The notes below the pieces were generated by a model. That model was not told where the DNA came from and searched no databases. It saw only the letters and a list, made by a program, of their open reading frames with translations. From Gillisella vitis (GTDB lineage: Bacteria > Pseudomonadota > Alphaproteobacteria > Rhizobiales > Rhizobiaceae): DNA of 64,000 nt. Within the stretch, counting starts at the first letter, position 1, and the number at the start of each line of letters is the position of its first letter. Shown here piece after piece: positions 20,516-29,988 of the stretch. The position numbers and the translations under genes are program-made. The stretch spans positions 744,001 to 808,000 of the forward strand of contig NZ_LMVL02000003.1 of the NCBI RefSeq assembly GCF_001541345.2, read 5' to 3'.

Positions 20516-21285
20516 TGCCGCGTTGCCGTCTTTCTAATGCTTTTCTATTGGCCACGACGGTATTGTGTCTGGCTTTCATCGCTTGCAGCCCGTCACAGGC
20601 AAACGACCGTCAAACGGCGACGATCAAGACGACTCAGGGCGACATCGCAATAGAGGCATTCGAGAGGCGCGCATCTCAGAAGCGTCCAGCCGTTATCATC
20701 CTGAGCGGCAGCAAAGGCTTCCGATCGGCAGCCTATGACAATCTTGCTCAAAGCCTCGATAAGGCGGGGCTTGATGCCTATCTCGTCCACGCCGTGTCAG
20801 ACGCAGATTTGACTGCCATTGGCCATGCGAAGGGTGCGGCAGGTCGTATCCAATATTACACAAGCCACATGGCCCAATGGAGCGCGGCTGTCCGCGACGT
20901 TCTGCTGTTTCTCAAAGCACAGTCTCCAGAGGATCGGAAAATCGGCGTTCTCGGAATTTCGCTGGGCGCGCAAATTGCCATTACCGCAACAGTAAACCGA
21001 CAAGATGCCAATACCTTGGTGCTCGTGGACGGTGGTTTCCCCGCTGGTTATTCTCAATCCGTTCGCACGATTCCTCCCCTTCTGATCGTCTGGGGTAGCG
21101 AGGACCGTGTGTTCCCTGTCTCGATGGCAAGAGCATTATCAGAACAGGCGAAATCCTTGGGAACAGAGGCTGAATTCTCGATATTTGATGGCGGAAGCCA
21201 TGACTTTTTTCTGAAACCAGAAACGCCTCTCGCGAAACAAGCCCATAAACGGGCTGCCCGTTTTCTTGCCGAGCAATTAAAGTAG
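20515..21285 (+). CDS. Exported alpha/beta hydrolase (dienelactone-hydrolase-like)
   Basis: A 256-residue protein with an N-terminal hydrophobic leader (residues 8-25) ending near FIACSPSQA, either a signal peptide or a weak lipobox. The alpha/beta-hydrolase core has the nucleophile elbow GISLGAQ (Ser), an acid residue in WGSEDRVFP and His in GGSHDFFL, a complete triad in the right order. It resembles dienelactone-hydrolase-type enzymes; the substrate is unknown. The TAATG overlap with the preceding DMT transporter suggests co-translation. Base composition is a little more AT-rich than its neighbours by eye. Confidence 0.8.
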   Translation: MPRCRLSNAFLLATTVLCLAFIACSPSQANDRQTATIKTTQGDIAIEAFERRASQKRPAVIILSGSKGFRSAAYDNLAQSLDKAGLDAYLVHAVSDADLTAIGHAKGAAGRIQYYTSHMAQWSAAVRDVLLFLKAQSPEDRKIGVLGISLGAQIAITATVNRQDANTLVLVDGGFPAGYSQSVRTIPPLLIVWGSEDRVFPVSMARALSEQAKSLGTEAEFSIFDGGSHDFFLKPETPLAKQAHKRAARFLAEQLK

Positions 21286-21387
21286 AGTTTGCCGGTTCAA
21301 ACTGAACCTGACAGACCTCATATCAGGCTACTTGCCAAACTCGTTCGTTCATGGATTGCTGACTGAAGGCTTTTTCAGGAGGGTTCC

Positions 21388-22026
21388 ATGACATTTCAAA
21401 TCTGGCTTGCATTTGTTGCCACTGCCGCGGTCGTTCTCGCCATTCCAGGTCCGACGATTGTGCTGGTAATTTCCTATGCGCTCGGACACGGGCGTTCTGT
21501 GGCCAAGGCAACGGTGGCGGGGGTGGCGCTGGGTGATTTTACCGCCATGACCGCCTCCATGCTGGGGCTTGGCGCACTTCTCGCCACCTCGGCGATGATT
21601 TTCACGCTGCTTAAATATATCGGCGCGGCCTACCTGATCTATCTCGGCATCAAGCTTTGGCGGGCGCCGGTGATGGTAAGCCAGGAGGTTTCGGATGAAA
21701 ATCCACCAACCGCGGAACAACCGCTAAAAATCTTCCTGCACACCTATGTGGTGACGGCGCTCAACCCGAAAAGCATTCTGTTTTTCGTGGCCTTCCTGCC
21801 GCAGTTCCTGAACACGGCCGAGCCGCTGGCCTTGCAGATGGTGATTTTCGAAGCGACCTTCCTGGTGCTCGCTACATTGAACGCCGCCACCTATGCCATC
21901 ATGGCGTCAATGGCGCGCAAATCGATCCGCAAGCCCAATGTGCAGCGCTGGGTCAACAGGACAGGTGGTTCACTGATGATCGGCGCGGGTCTGGTTGCCG
22001 CCGGTTGGCGCAAGGCGGCCGCCTGA
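21388..22026 (+). CDS. LysE/RhtB-family translocator
   Basis: A 212-residue membrane protein with about six helices and the LysE-family motif AIPGPTIVLVISYALGHGRSVAKATVAG at residues 18-45, then GAAYLIYLGIKLWR and the second-half NPKSILFFVAFLPQFL. These exporters move amino acids or homoserine-lactone-like molecules; the substrate cannot be read from sequence. ATG 21388 has CAGGAGGG 4-5 nt upstream, a strong ribosome site. It is convergent with mfd. Confidence 0.88.
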   Translation: MTFQIWLAFVATAAVVLAIPGPTIVLVISYALGHGRSVAKATVAGVALGDFTAMTASMLGLGALLATSAMIFTLLKYIGAAYLIYLGIKLWRAPVMVSQEVSDENPPTAEQPLKIFLHTYVVTALNPKSILFFVAFLPQFLNTAEPLALQMVIFEATFLVLATLNAATYAIMASMARKSIRKPNVQRWVNRTGGSLMIGAGLVAAGWRKAAA

Positions 22027-22069
22027 CGTCAGCGGTGGCCTGGAGGCGGTCGATGGACCGCCTCTGCTC

Positions 22070-25000
22070 TCACTTCACCTTGGCCAGTTCAGCCAATTGC
22101 GCCATGATAGTCGCCGCACCAGCCAACCGCTTTTCCGGCGTCGGCAGATCTCGGGTCAGGAAGACGCTATGGTCGGGGCGGATCTTGGCCATGCTGCCCT
22201 GTTTGGCGATGAAGCCGACCAAAGCTGCCGGGTTGGGGAACAGCTTGTTGCGGAACTGCACCACCACGCCCTTCGGTCCGGCTTCCAGCTTTTCAACATT
22301 GGCCTTGCGGCACAGCGCCTTGACGTAAACAACCTTCAACAGGTTCTGCACTTCCGCTGGCAGCGGTCCGAAACGGTCGATCAACTCGGCGCCGAAGCCA
22401 TCGATATCGTTCAACTCGGTCAATTCGCCCAGGCGGCGATACAGGCCAAGACGCAGATGTAGGTCTGGCACGTATTCGTCGGGGATCATCACCGAGGTGC
22501 CGACCTGAATTTGCGGCGACCAGCCGCTATCGACCACTTCGTCCTCGCCCTTCACCTCGGCCACAGCCTCCTCCAGCATTTGCTGGTAAAGCTCGAAGCC
22601 GACTTCCTTGATGTGGCCGGATTGTTCCTCACCCAGCAAATTGCCAGCGCCGCGAATATCAAGATCGTGGCTGGCGAGCTGGAAGCCCGCGCCCAGCGTA
22701 TCCAGCGATTGCAACACTTTCAGTCGCCGTTCGGCGCTGGTCGTCAGCACCTTGTTGACCGGCAAGGTCAGCAGCGCGAAGGCCCGGACCTTGGAGCGTC
22801 CGACCCGGCCCCGGATCTGGTAGAGCTGGGCGAGACCGAACATGTCGGCGCGATGGACAATGAGCGTGTTGGCGGTCGGCACGTCCAGACCGGATTCGAC
22901 GATGGTGGTGGACAGCAGAACATCGTAGCGGCCTTCATAAAAGGCGTTCATGATGTCTTCCAGTTCGCCCGCTGCCATCTGGCCATGAGCAATCGCCACT
23001 TTCAATTCCGGCACATCCGAATCGAGAAATGCCTTGATATCGGCAAGATCCGCCAGACGCGGGCAGACATAGAAGCTCTGCCCGCCACGATAATGTTCAC
23101 GCATCAGCGTTTCACGGATCACCAGGGGATCGAAGGGTGAAATGAAGGTGCGCACCGCCATGCGGTCCACTGGCGGCGTGGTGATCAGCGACAATTCGCG
23201 CACGCCGGTCATCGCCAGCTGCAGGGTGCGCGGAATGGGCGTCGCCGATAGCGTCAGCACATGCACATCGCTCTTCAACTCTTTCAGCCGTTCCTTGTGC
23301 TTGACACCGAAATGCTGCTCTTCATCGATCACCAGCAGGCCAAGATTGGCGAATTTGATGCCCGACCCCAGAAGAGCATGGGTACCGACGACGATATCGG
23401 TCTTGCCCTCGGCCACTTCCTTCTTGACGAGGTTCAGTTCCTTGGTGCCCACCAGCCGCGATGCCTGCTGGATACGAATAGGCAAGCCGCGAAACCGCTC
23501 GGAAAACGTCTTGAAATGCTGGCGGGCCAGCAGCGTGGTTGGCACCACGACCGCCACCTGGATACCGTTCATCGCTGCCACGAAGGCGGCGCGCAGCGCC
23601 ACTTCCGTCTTGCCGAAGCCGACATCGCCGCAGATCAGCCGATCCATTGGACGTCCGGCAGCCAGATCACCGCGCACCGCCTCGATGGCGTTCATCTGGT
23701 CCTCGGTCTCCTCATAGGGGAACCGGGCCGCGAACTCGTCGTAAAAACCTTCAGTCGTGGCAAGCACCGGCGCAGACCGCATCATCCGCTCGGCGGCGAT
23801 GCGGATCAGCCCGCCTGCCATATCCAGCAGCCGTTTCTTCAGCTTGGCTTTACGCATCTGCCAGGCGCCGCCGCCTAGCTTGTCCAGTTGAGCCTCGCTG
23901 CCCTCCGAGCCGTAGCGCGACAGAAGTTCGATATTTTCGACCGGCAGGAACAGCTTGGCCTCATCGGCATATTGCAGCTCCAGACAGGCATGCTGGCTGC
24001 CTGCTGCCTGAATGGTGCGCAATCCGATAAACCGGCCAATGCCATGCTCGGCATGGACAACAATCGAGCCTTCATCCAGTCCGGCAACTTCGGAAATGAA
24101 ATCGGCAGCCCGCTTGCGGCGCTTGGACCGGCGCACCATGCGGTCGCCGAGAATATCCTGCTCGCCGACCACTACAAGTTCGTTGGCCTCGAACCCGCCT
24201 TCAAGCGCCAGAACGGCGGTTGCCGCCTCACCCTTGCCAAGCTGATCGAGATCCTTCAGCGCCGAGACCGGCTTCAGCCGCTCCAACCCGTGCTCGTTCA
24301 ACACCTGCAACAGCCGGTCGAGAGACCCCTCCGACCAGCCAGTAATCAACACTTTTGAGCCGGAGGCCCGCTTGTCGGCAATGTATTTTACCGCCTGGGT
24401 AAAGACATTGACCCGCTGCGCCTCGCCATCAGCCTTGGTTTCGCTGCTCTCCTGCGCGGCCAGTTTCGCCCAGCGCGGGCCGGAGCGCGCCGAGAGTTCG
24501 ACAATCTTGCGGCCTTCGCTATCCGGCTCGGCAAATGGTGTCAGGCGGATCGGGTTGAGCGCTTCAAGCTTCTTGGCAAACTCCGCCGCCCCCAGATACA
24601 GATATTCCGGCGGTATCGGTTTATAAGGCGTGCCTTGGGCCAAATGGCCCTTGCCCGGCGTCGCGCTGTTCAAACGCGCCTCGTAATAGTCACGGATCAG
24701 CTTGCCGCGTTCTTCGGCGGATTCGCGCACCGTATGGTCGAGCACCACCCGGAAATCGCTGAGATAATCGAACACCGTTTCCAGCTTTTCATGAAACAGC
24801 GGCATCCAGTGTTCCATGCCCGCATAACGGCGGCCTTCGGACACAGCAGTGTAAAGCGCATCGTCGCGGGTGGCCGCGCCAAACAGCGAAAGATAATTCT
24901 TGCGAAACCGGCTGATGCTTTCCGGCGTCAGCGTCACTTCGCTCATCGGGTTAAGGTCCAGCGAGCGGACCTGACCAATTGTGCGCTGGCTGGCCGGATC

Positions 25001-25597
25001 GAAACTGCGAATGCTTTCCAGCGTATCGCCGAAGAAATCCAGCCGCACCGGCTCCTCAGAGCCCGGCACGAACACATCGAGAATGCCACCACGCACCGCA
25101 TATTCGCCGACTTCGCGCACCGTATCGACGCGCTCAAAGCCGTTGCGCGACAAGCGGGCGGCAATGTCGTCCATCTTCACCTGATTGCCGGGGCGGGCCG
25201 AAAAGGACAGGCTTTCAATAACATCAGCCGGTGCCAGCTTTTGCAGCATGGCATTGGCGGTGACAAGAACAATGCCCGGATGCGGCTTTCGCGCATGGGC
25301 AATCAAACCCGACAGTGCCGAAAGCCTGCGGGCGGAAATATCGGCGCTGGGCGATACCCGGTCATAGGGCAGACAATCCCAGGCAGGCAGAGTCAGCACC
25401 GGAATTTCCGGCGCACAGAAGCCGAGCATCTGCTCGATATCGTTCATCCGGCTGGAATCCGACAGAAGATAGGCGACAGGCCTGCCCTGCCGCGCCAGTT
25501 CCGCCACCAGAAAAGCGTCCATGCCATCAGGCACAGGCGAGAGGGTGACAGCGGACGCAGCCGCTGCCGTCTTCTTTGCATCAAACAGGGAAATCAT
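22070..25597 (-). CDS. mfd: Transcription-repair coupling factor
   Basis: ATP-driven translocase that removes RNA polymerase stalled at DNA lesions and recruits UvrA. The full-length 1175-residue product has the UvrB-like N-terminal region, the RNA-polymerase-interaction/CarD-like domain near residues 500-560 (EVAGLDEGSIVVHAEHGIGRFIG) and the RecG-like helicase core with Walker A GDVGFGKTEVALRA, DEEQHFG, LSATPIPRTL and the GRVGRS motif. The TRCF C-terminal domain follows. Its ATG overlaps the stop of sdhE by 4 bp (ATGA), so the two are translationally coupled. Confidence 0.97.
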   Translation of the reverse strand: MISLFDAKKTAAAASAVTLSPVPDGMDAFLVAELARQGRPVAYLLSDSSRMNDIEQMLGFCAPEIPVLTLPAWDCLPYDRVSPSADISARRLSALSGLIAHARKPHPGIVLVTANAMLQKLAPADVIESLSFSARPGNQVKMDDIAARLSRNGFERVDTVREVGEYAVRGGILDVFVPGSEEPVRLDFFGDTLESIRSFDPASQRTIGQVRSLDLNPMSEVTLTPESISRFRKNYLSLFGAATRDDALYTAVSEGRRYAGMEHWMPLFHEKLETVFDYLSDFRVVLDHTVRESAEERGKLIRDYYEARLNSATPGKGHLAQGTPYKPIPPEYLYLGAAEFAKKLEALNPIRLTPFAEPDSEGRKIVELSARSGPRWAKLAAQESSETKADGEAQRVNVFTQAVKYIADKRASGSKVLITGWSEGSLDRLLQVLNEHGLERLKPVSALKDLDQLGKGEAATAVLALEGGFEANELVVVGEQDILGDRMVRRSKRRKRAADFISEVAGLDEGSIVVHAEHGIGRFIGLRTIQAAGSQHACLELQYADEAKLFLPVENIELLSRYGSEGSEAQLDKLGGGAWQMRKAKLKKRLLDMAGGLIRIAAERMMRSAPVLATTEGFYDEFAARFPYEETEDQMNAIEAVRGDLAAGRPMDRLICGDVGFGKTEVALRAAFVAAMNGIQVAVVVPTTLLARQHFKTFSERFRGLPIRIQQASRLVGTKELNLVKKEVAEGKTDIVVGTHALLGSGIKFANLGLLVIDEEQHFGVKHKERLKELKSDVHVLTLSATPIPRTLQLAMTGVRELSLITTPPVDRMAVRTFISPFDPLVIRETLMREHYRGGQSFYVCPRLADLADIKAFLDSDVPELKVAIAHGQMAAGELEDIMNAFYEGRYDVLLSTTIVESGLDVPTANTLIVHRADMFGLAQLYQIRGRVGRSKVRAFALLTLPVNKVLTTSAERRLKVLQSLDTLGAGFQLASHDLDIRGAGNLLGEEQSGHIKEVGFELYQQMLEEAVAEVKGEDEVVDSGWSPQIQVGTSVMIPDEYVPDLHLRLGLYRRLGELTELNDIDGFGAELIDRFGPLPAEVQNLLKVVYVKALCRKANVEKLEAGPKGVVVQFRNKLFPNPAALVGFIAKQGSMAKIRPDHSVFLTRDLPTPEKRLAGAATIMAQLAELAKVK

Positions 25598-25941
25598 TTT
25601 TCGGTCACAGCACTCGCATCAGGCCTGGACGACAATGCAATGGCCGAACCATCGACAGGCGAAAAATCAGGGCGGGTGGCGGCAATGCGGTCAAACAAAG
25701 GGATCTGCATATGGGCGGGCACAGGGGCGGCACCATTGATCCAGCTGATCAGGTCATTATCTTCTTCCGCCATGATCAGTTCGAGATCATCCAGCTCAGC
25801 ATCGTTGAGCGCACTGATCTCGGCTTCGGCAAACTGGCCGAGCATCAGATCCATCTCCCGGATACCCCGATGCCAGCAGCGAAACAGAATACGCCTGCGG
25901 CGGGGATCGAGATCGGCGCTGCTGCGAACCAGACCAGTCAT
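25594..25941 (-). CDS. sdhE: FAD assembly factor SdhE (succinate dehydrogenase assembly factor 2)
   Basis: A 115-residue protein that promotes covalent flavinylation of SdhA. The first 80 residues hold the family signature RRRILFRCWHRGIREMDLMLGQFAE, including the RGxxE element, then a run of acidic helices ending DNDLISWINGA. The C-terminal 30 residues are an extension of low complexity. The frame is open 46 codons upstream, but Met at 25941 matches the family start. It is the first gene of a two-gene minus-strand operon with mfd, a common arrangement in alphaproteobacteria. Confidence 0.92.
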   Translation of the reverse strand: MTGLVRSSADLDPRRRRILFRCWHRGIREMDLMLGQFAEAEISALNDAELDDLELIMAEEDNDLISWINGAAPVPAHMQIPLFDRIAATRPDFSPVDGSAIALSSRPDASAVTEK

Positions 25942-26034
25942 GTCATTCACCTTCCTGTTGATGCTGAACCTCTTGGCTTCGCATCGAATTTTCTCGTAGA
26001 CCGGTTCTCGCAAGTCATGACGAAGCATGCGGCT

Positions 26035-26112
26035 TCCCTCACCCCACCTCCGCAACGGCTCTTGCTTTCTTCTCCCCATCGGGGAGAAGGTGCCGGCAGG
26101 CGGATGAGGGGG
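26035..26112. repeat. Rhizobial intergenic mosaic-type palindrome
   Basis: An imperfect palindrome flanked by CCCTCA and TGAGGG, with a central perfect 8-bp hairpin TTCTCCCC/GGGGAGAA (26070-26077 with 26081-26088). Form and wording resemble the RIME-type intergenic elements common in rhizobial genomes. It fills part of the 372-bp gap between sdhE and recG. Confidence 0.6.
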
Positions 26113-26130
26113 CGGCGAAGCCGAGAACCA

Positions 26131-26244
26131 GATGCTTTCTCACAACATCACCCTCCCGAAAACCGGTAGCCACTTTTCAGTCCGATGCTTTTCTCACCGC
26201 ATCGGATATCCCCGAAAACCGGTTCCCACTTTTCGGTCCGATGC
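26131..26244. repeat. Two tandem copies of an AAAACCGG-type palindromic element
   Basis: Two adjacent degenerate units, about 26131-26188 and 26184-26244. Each contains GAAAACCGGT, then CCACTTTTC(A/G)GTCCGATGC, and each is bounded by GATGC motifs (the second also by GCATCGGA) that can fold back. A similar pair occurs at 46754-46859, so this is a dispersed family within the window. It lies directly upstream of recG and may form part of its leader. Confidence 0.7.
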
Positions 26245-26313
26245 TGTATACCCGCTCACAATTGCCTTGTCAGCCTTGCAATGCGCCTCATCACACGGCA
26301 TTTTGCCGCCATC

Positions 26314-28419
26314 ATGCGTCCATCCCTGCTCGATCCCCTGTTCGCTTCCGTTTCCACCCTGCCGGGCGTTGGTCCGAAGCTGGCGCAATTGCTGGCGAGC
26401 CTGTTGGGGCGCGAAGACGCCGAGGATACGCGCGTTGTCGATCTGCTGTTCTTAAGCCCGCATCGCCTGATCGACCGACGCAATCAGCCGGGCATAGCCC
26501 GCGCGCCGCAAGGCGCCATCGTGACAGTGACGGGCCGAGTGGACCGCCACACACCTGCGCCTAAGGAAAATCGTAACGCGCCCTACCGGGTTTTCCTGCA
26601 TGACGAGACCGGTGAATTAGTGCTGACCTTCTTCCGCGCCAAGGGCAATTGGCTGGAAAAAGCCTTGCCGGTCGATGAGATCATCACCGTTTCGGGAAAA
26701 ATCGACTGGTTCAATGGCCGCCCCTCGATGGTCCATCCGGATTTCATGGTCAAGGCCAGCGAAGCGGCGGCTATGCCGCTGGTCGAGCCGGTCTATCCGC
26801 TAACGGCGGGCCTTTCACCGAAAGTGCTGAAAAAAGCGGTAGACCACGCGGTAGAACGCCTGCCGGATTTTGCCGAATGGATCGATCCGGCACTGGTGAC
26901 AAAACAAGGTTTCGACGCTGTCAAACCAAGTTTCGAGCGGTTGCACAGCCCCCGCGATGAAAAGGATGTGGACCCGCAGGCCCCGGCCCGGCGCAGGCTG
27001 GCCTATGACGAGTTTCTAGCCGGACAGGTCTCACTGGCACTGGTGCGTCAACGTTTGCGCAAGGTGGCGGGAACGCCGGTTCGCGCCACGGGGGAATTAA
27101 GCGGAAAAATCCTTGCCGCCCTGCCCTTTACCCCCACCAAGAGCCAGAAGGATGCTGTTGCCGATATCTTGAGAGATATGGAAAGCGACAGCCGCATGTT
27201 GCGCCTGGTCCAGGGCGACGTCGGCGCGGGCAAGACGCTGGTGGCGCTGCTGGCGATGGCGGCTGTGGTGGAAAACGGCGGCCAGGCCGTGCTGATGGCG
27301 CCAACCGAAATTCTGGCGCGCCAGCATCACGCCACGCTTTCGAAAATGGCGGCTGCTGCCGGAATTGCCGTCGATGTGCTGACCGGACGCACCAAGGGCC
27401 GCGAGCGCGAAGCGGTGCTGGAGCGAATCGCCTCCGGCGCGGCACAAATCGTCATCGGCACCCATGCGCTGTTTCAGGATTCGGTCAATTATCACAATCT
27501 CATGCTGGCCGTGGTGGATGAGCAGCACCGCTTCGGTGTACACCAGCGGCTGCGGCTGACGGCCAAGGGCGTTTCGCCGCATATGCTTGTTATGACCGCC
27601 ACGCCCATTCCCCGCACGCTGGTTCTGGCCGCCTTCGGTGACATGGATGTCTCCAAGCTCACCGAGAAACCGGCGGGGCGCAAGCCGATCCAGACCGTGA
27701 CCGTGCCGGTGGAGCGAATCGGCGATATCGTTGACCGGCTCCAGGCCGCGATTGCTTCCGGCAAAAAAGCCTATTGGATCTGCCCTCTGGTCGAAGAGAC
27801 CGAGGAATCGGAACTGATGTCGGTGGAGGAGCGCTTCGAGGTGCTGAAAATGTGCCTCAAGGCACCGATTGGCCTCGTGCATGGCCGCATGAAAGGCGAG
27901 GAAAAAGACGCTGCCATGCTGGCTTTCAAGAGCGGTGAAACGCGGCTGCTGGTAGCAACCACAGTGGTGGAAGTCGGCGTGGACGTACCGGACGCGACAA
28001 TCATGGTGATCGAACATGCCGAACGCTTCGGCCTTGCGCAACTGCACCAGTTGCGTGGCCGGGTCGGACGCGGCGCGGAAGCTTCATCCTGCATCCTTCT
28101 TTACAAAGGCCCGCTGGGCGAAACCGGCAAGGCCCGCTTGTCAATCCTGCGCGACAGCGAGGATGGCTTCCTGATTGCCGAAGAAGACCTGAAACTGCGC
28201 GGCGAAGGCGAGTTGCTCGGCACCCGCCAATCCGGCACGCCCGGCTTTCGCATCGCCAGCCTGGAACACCATGCCGACCTCCTGGAAATCGCCCGCAAGG
28301 ACGCCGCCTATCTGCTGGAACGCGACCCCGACCTGACCTCGGCACGCGGCGAAGCTGTGCGCACATTGCTCTACCTGCACCGCCGCGATGAAGCTGTCCG
28401 GTTCTTGCGGGCTGGATGA
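26314..28419 (+). CDS. recG: ATP-dependent DNA helicase RecG
   Basis: Branch-migration helicase that regresses stalled replication forks. The 701-residue product begins MRPSLLDPLFASVSTLPGVGPKLA, the usual wedge-domain start. It has the OB/wedge region to about residue 250, Walker A GDVGAGKTLVALLA, the DEQHRFG box, TATPIPRTL and HGRM, and ends with the RecG C-terminal helices. The open frame extends 43 codons upstream into repeat sequence, so ATG 26314 is preferred. It is divergent from sdhE-mfd across a repeat-rich gap. Confidence 0.95.
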   Translation: MRPSLLDPLFASVSTLPGVGPKLAQLLASLLGREDAEDTRVVDLLFLSPHRLIDRRNQPGIARAPQGAIVTVTGRVDRHTPAPKENRNAPYRVFLHDETGELVLTFFRAKGNWLEKALPVDEIITVSGKIDWFNGRPSMVHPDFMVKASEAAAMPLVEPVYPLTAGLSPKVLKKAVDHAVERLPDFAEWIDPALVTKQGFDAVKPSFERLHSPRDEKDVDPQAPARRRLAYDEFLAGQVSLALVRQRLRKVAGTPVRATGELSGKILAALPFTPTKSQKDAVADILRDMESDSRMLRLVQGDVGAGKTLVALLAMAAVVENGGQAVLMAPTEILARQHHATLSKMAAAAGIAVDVLTGRTKGREREAVLERIASGAAQIVIGTHALFQDSVNYHNLMLAVVDEQHRFGVHQRLRLTAKGVSPHMLVMTATPIPRTLVLAAFGDMDVSKLTEKPAGRKPIQTVTVPVERIGDIVDRLQAAIASGKKAYWICPLVEETEESELMSVEERFEVLKMCLKAPIGLVHGRMKGEEKDAAMLAFKSGETRLLVATTVVEVGVDVPDATIMVIEHAERFGLAQLHQLRGRVGRGAEASSCILLYKGPLGETGKARLSILRDSEDGFLIAEEDLKLRGEGELLGTRQSGTPGFRIASLEHHADLLEIARKDAAYLLERDPDLTSARGEAVRTLLYLHRRDEAVRFLRAG

Positions 28420-28531
28420 GGAATGACAAGGTAGGCAAACACGTTTGAGGCACTGCTCATCCGTCGGATTTCGCTTGCTATTCACCCGGCAATCGCGGCT
28501 AGCTGTCATTCTCAACACGGAGGAAACGACA

Positions 28532-28663
28532 ATGGCTAAAGGTCAGGTACGCGGCAACAAGGAAACGCGCAAGCCGAAGAAGGACAAGACAGTTGATAAA
28601 GCCGTAGCGCCCACGCTCGGCTCACAGGTCAAGAACAGCGAATCCTCGACAAAAAAGAAGTAA
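28532..28663 (+). CDS. Small basic hypothetical protein
   Basis: A 43-residue, lysine-rich, probably disordered protein starting MAKGQVRGNKETRKPKKDK. Its ATG is preceded at good distance by GGAGGAAA, a strong ribosome site. The MAKGQxRxNKExxKPKK start recalls a small conserved family in Proteobacteria of unknown role. It sits 112 bp after recG. It has no cysteine or membrane segment. Confidence 0.7.
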   Translation: MAKGQVRGNKETRKPKKDKTVDKAVAPTLGSQVKNSESSTKKK

Positions 28664-28839
28664 GTGCGGAAGGCCTGCCAAAGCAAGGCCGGACAAACAC
28701 CAGTTCTTCGCAATTTCTAAATCACGTTCACCCACTTTGGCCAGCCGCCGCGACTTCCGTTTGCGGCGACTGGTTCGCCACAAATGGCAACCCGAATAAT
28801 TTTGCTCACCGCGTTTCAATTGATACGTAAAAAACGGCG

Positions 28840-28873
28840 TTGACTCTTCCCGAAAAAAGAACATAAGAAGAAC
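28840..28873 (+). promoter_or_regulatory. Promoter with overlapping candidate LexA (SOS) box
   Basis: GAAC-ATAAGAA-GAAC at 28859-28873 is the exact reverse complement form of the alphaproteobacterial LexA operator GTTC-N7-GTTC. A good -35 hexamer TTGACT lies at 28840-28845, and the -10 position (CATAAG, 28862-28867) falls inside the box. The ATG of the next gene is 20 bp downstream. This geometry suits repression by LexA. Confidence 0.7.
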
Positions 28874-28893
28874 AAACGAGAGAAGATCATAAC

Positions 28894-29133
28894 ATGTCTG
28901 ACGCTGAAAAAATTATTGTCGTGCAGTTTAAAAAGAACCGCGCCGGTATTGTGCCGGGTGATATGCGCCAAGCATCAAGCGTGGCTTCAGCAGAGAAAAT
29001 TGCTGGCGCTATGGCAGCTCGCTACATTGGCGTTGCCGCATACGCGGTCACAATCGATGAAGAAAATGGAAGCATGACGAACCCACGCTTACTGGTATCG
29101 CACGGACAGATCTCGGACTTGATGCCGGACTGA
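28894..29133 (+). CDS. Uncharacterised 79-residue protein behind an SOS box
   Basis: A small soluble protein beginning MSDAEKIIVVQFKKNRAGIVPGDMRQ, with the pattern SVASAEKIAGAMAARYIGVAAYAV in the middle and ending ISDLMPD. A short beta strand, helix, strand arrangement is likely. There is no cysteine, signal or membrane segment. I do not recognise the family. The gene is more AT-rich than its neighbours by eye (near 50% GC). It is monocistronic, followed on the opposite strand by tRNA-Arg. The overlapping -35 and LexA-type operator suggest DNA-damage induction; a role such as modulating repair or division is conceivable but not shown. Confidence 0.78.
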   Translation: MSDAEKIIVVQFKKNRAGIVPGDMRQASSVASAEKIAGAMAARYIGVAAYAVTIDEENGSMTNPRLLVSHGQISDLMPD

Positions 29134-29307
29134 TTGAGCAGCGCATCAAACCAAATTTTCCAAAGATCGCGATGTCATTTCCGCTTTTGAGGACGCGACA
29201 CTTGGGCATCCCAAAAATCGACCTCTCAAAAACGCACTGTGTTGGGCGGTATGCCAAACTCAAAGCATCAATATATTTCAAACAATTATGAGAAAATACT
29301 GGAGGAT

Positions 29308-29384
<77 letters not shown>

Positions 29385-29424
29385 TAAGTTGGCCCGTACG
29401 GGCCAGGGGCATCAGCAGATGGGA

Positions 29425-29730
29425 TTAATGCGTCCAGGGCTGGAGGCGGCTGAAGCGGAAATTGTCTGTGTAGGAAACCGACTGGCGGCGTGGTTCCTTT
29501 GGCGGAATGACGCGATAATCGATGTTGTTACGCTGGGCATAGGCTTCGGCCAATTCCTGCGTTTCAAACGTCAGCTTGACCTGCTGGAGCATATCGCCGG
29601 AGCTGGTATAGCCCATCATCGGGTCGATCGTCCGAGGTTCGGATGCATCGAATTCAAGAACCCATAGATGGGTCTTGGCTTTTCCGGATTGCATGGCTGT
29701 TTTTGCAGGGCGGTAAATCTTAGCGGACAT
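29425..29730 (-). CDS. NDUFS4-type NADH dehydrogenase (complex I) accessory subunit
   Basis: A 101-residue protein of the ETC complex I NDUFS4 (18 kDa) family, an accessory subunit shared by alphaproteobacteria and mitochondria. Visible marks are ARIYRPAKTAMQSG-like SAKIYRPAKTAMQSGK at the start, WVLEFD, PMMGYTSSGDMLQQVKLTFETQELAEAYA and the final NFRFSRLQPWTH. It probably binds the peripheral arm of complex I. It stands alone between tRNA-Arg and tRNA-Pro, away from a nuo operon, as is common in this group. Confidence 0.93.
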   Translation of the reverse strand: MSAKIYRPAKTAMQSGKAKTHLWVLEFDASEPRTIDPMMGYTSSGDMLQQVKLTFETQELAEAYAQRNNIDYRVIPPKEPRRQSVSYTDNFRFSRLQPWTH

Positions 29731-29815
29731 AATTCCGATTCCTCATGAAAACGAAGAGACTATATCTCTTCCCTTCCTCGCCGTCATCTTCCAGCGAAAG
29801 GATTCGCCGGAAGAA

Positions 29816-29892
<77 letters not shown>

Positions 29893-29988
29893 TGACCGCC
29901 GAATGATGGGGAGATACACGGTTCACTCTTTAATCGCAACAGGAAAAACTCAAAAAAAACCGTCTTTTCCATGATTTTGTTCGCAGCG

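Noticed and set aside
24635..25999. 454-codon plus-strand frame opposite mfd
   Set aside because: Antisense shadow; low-complexity, Arg/His-rich and covering the mfd start and sdhE.
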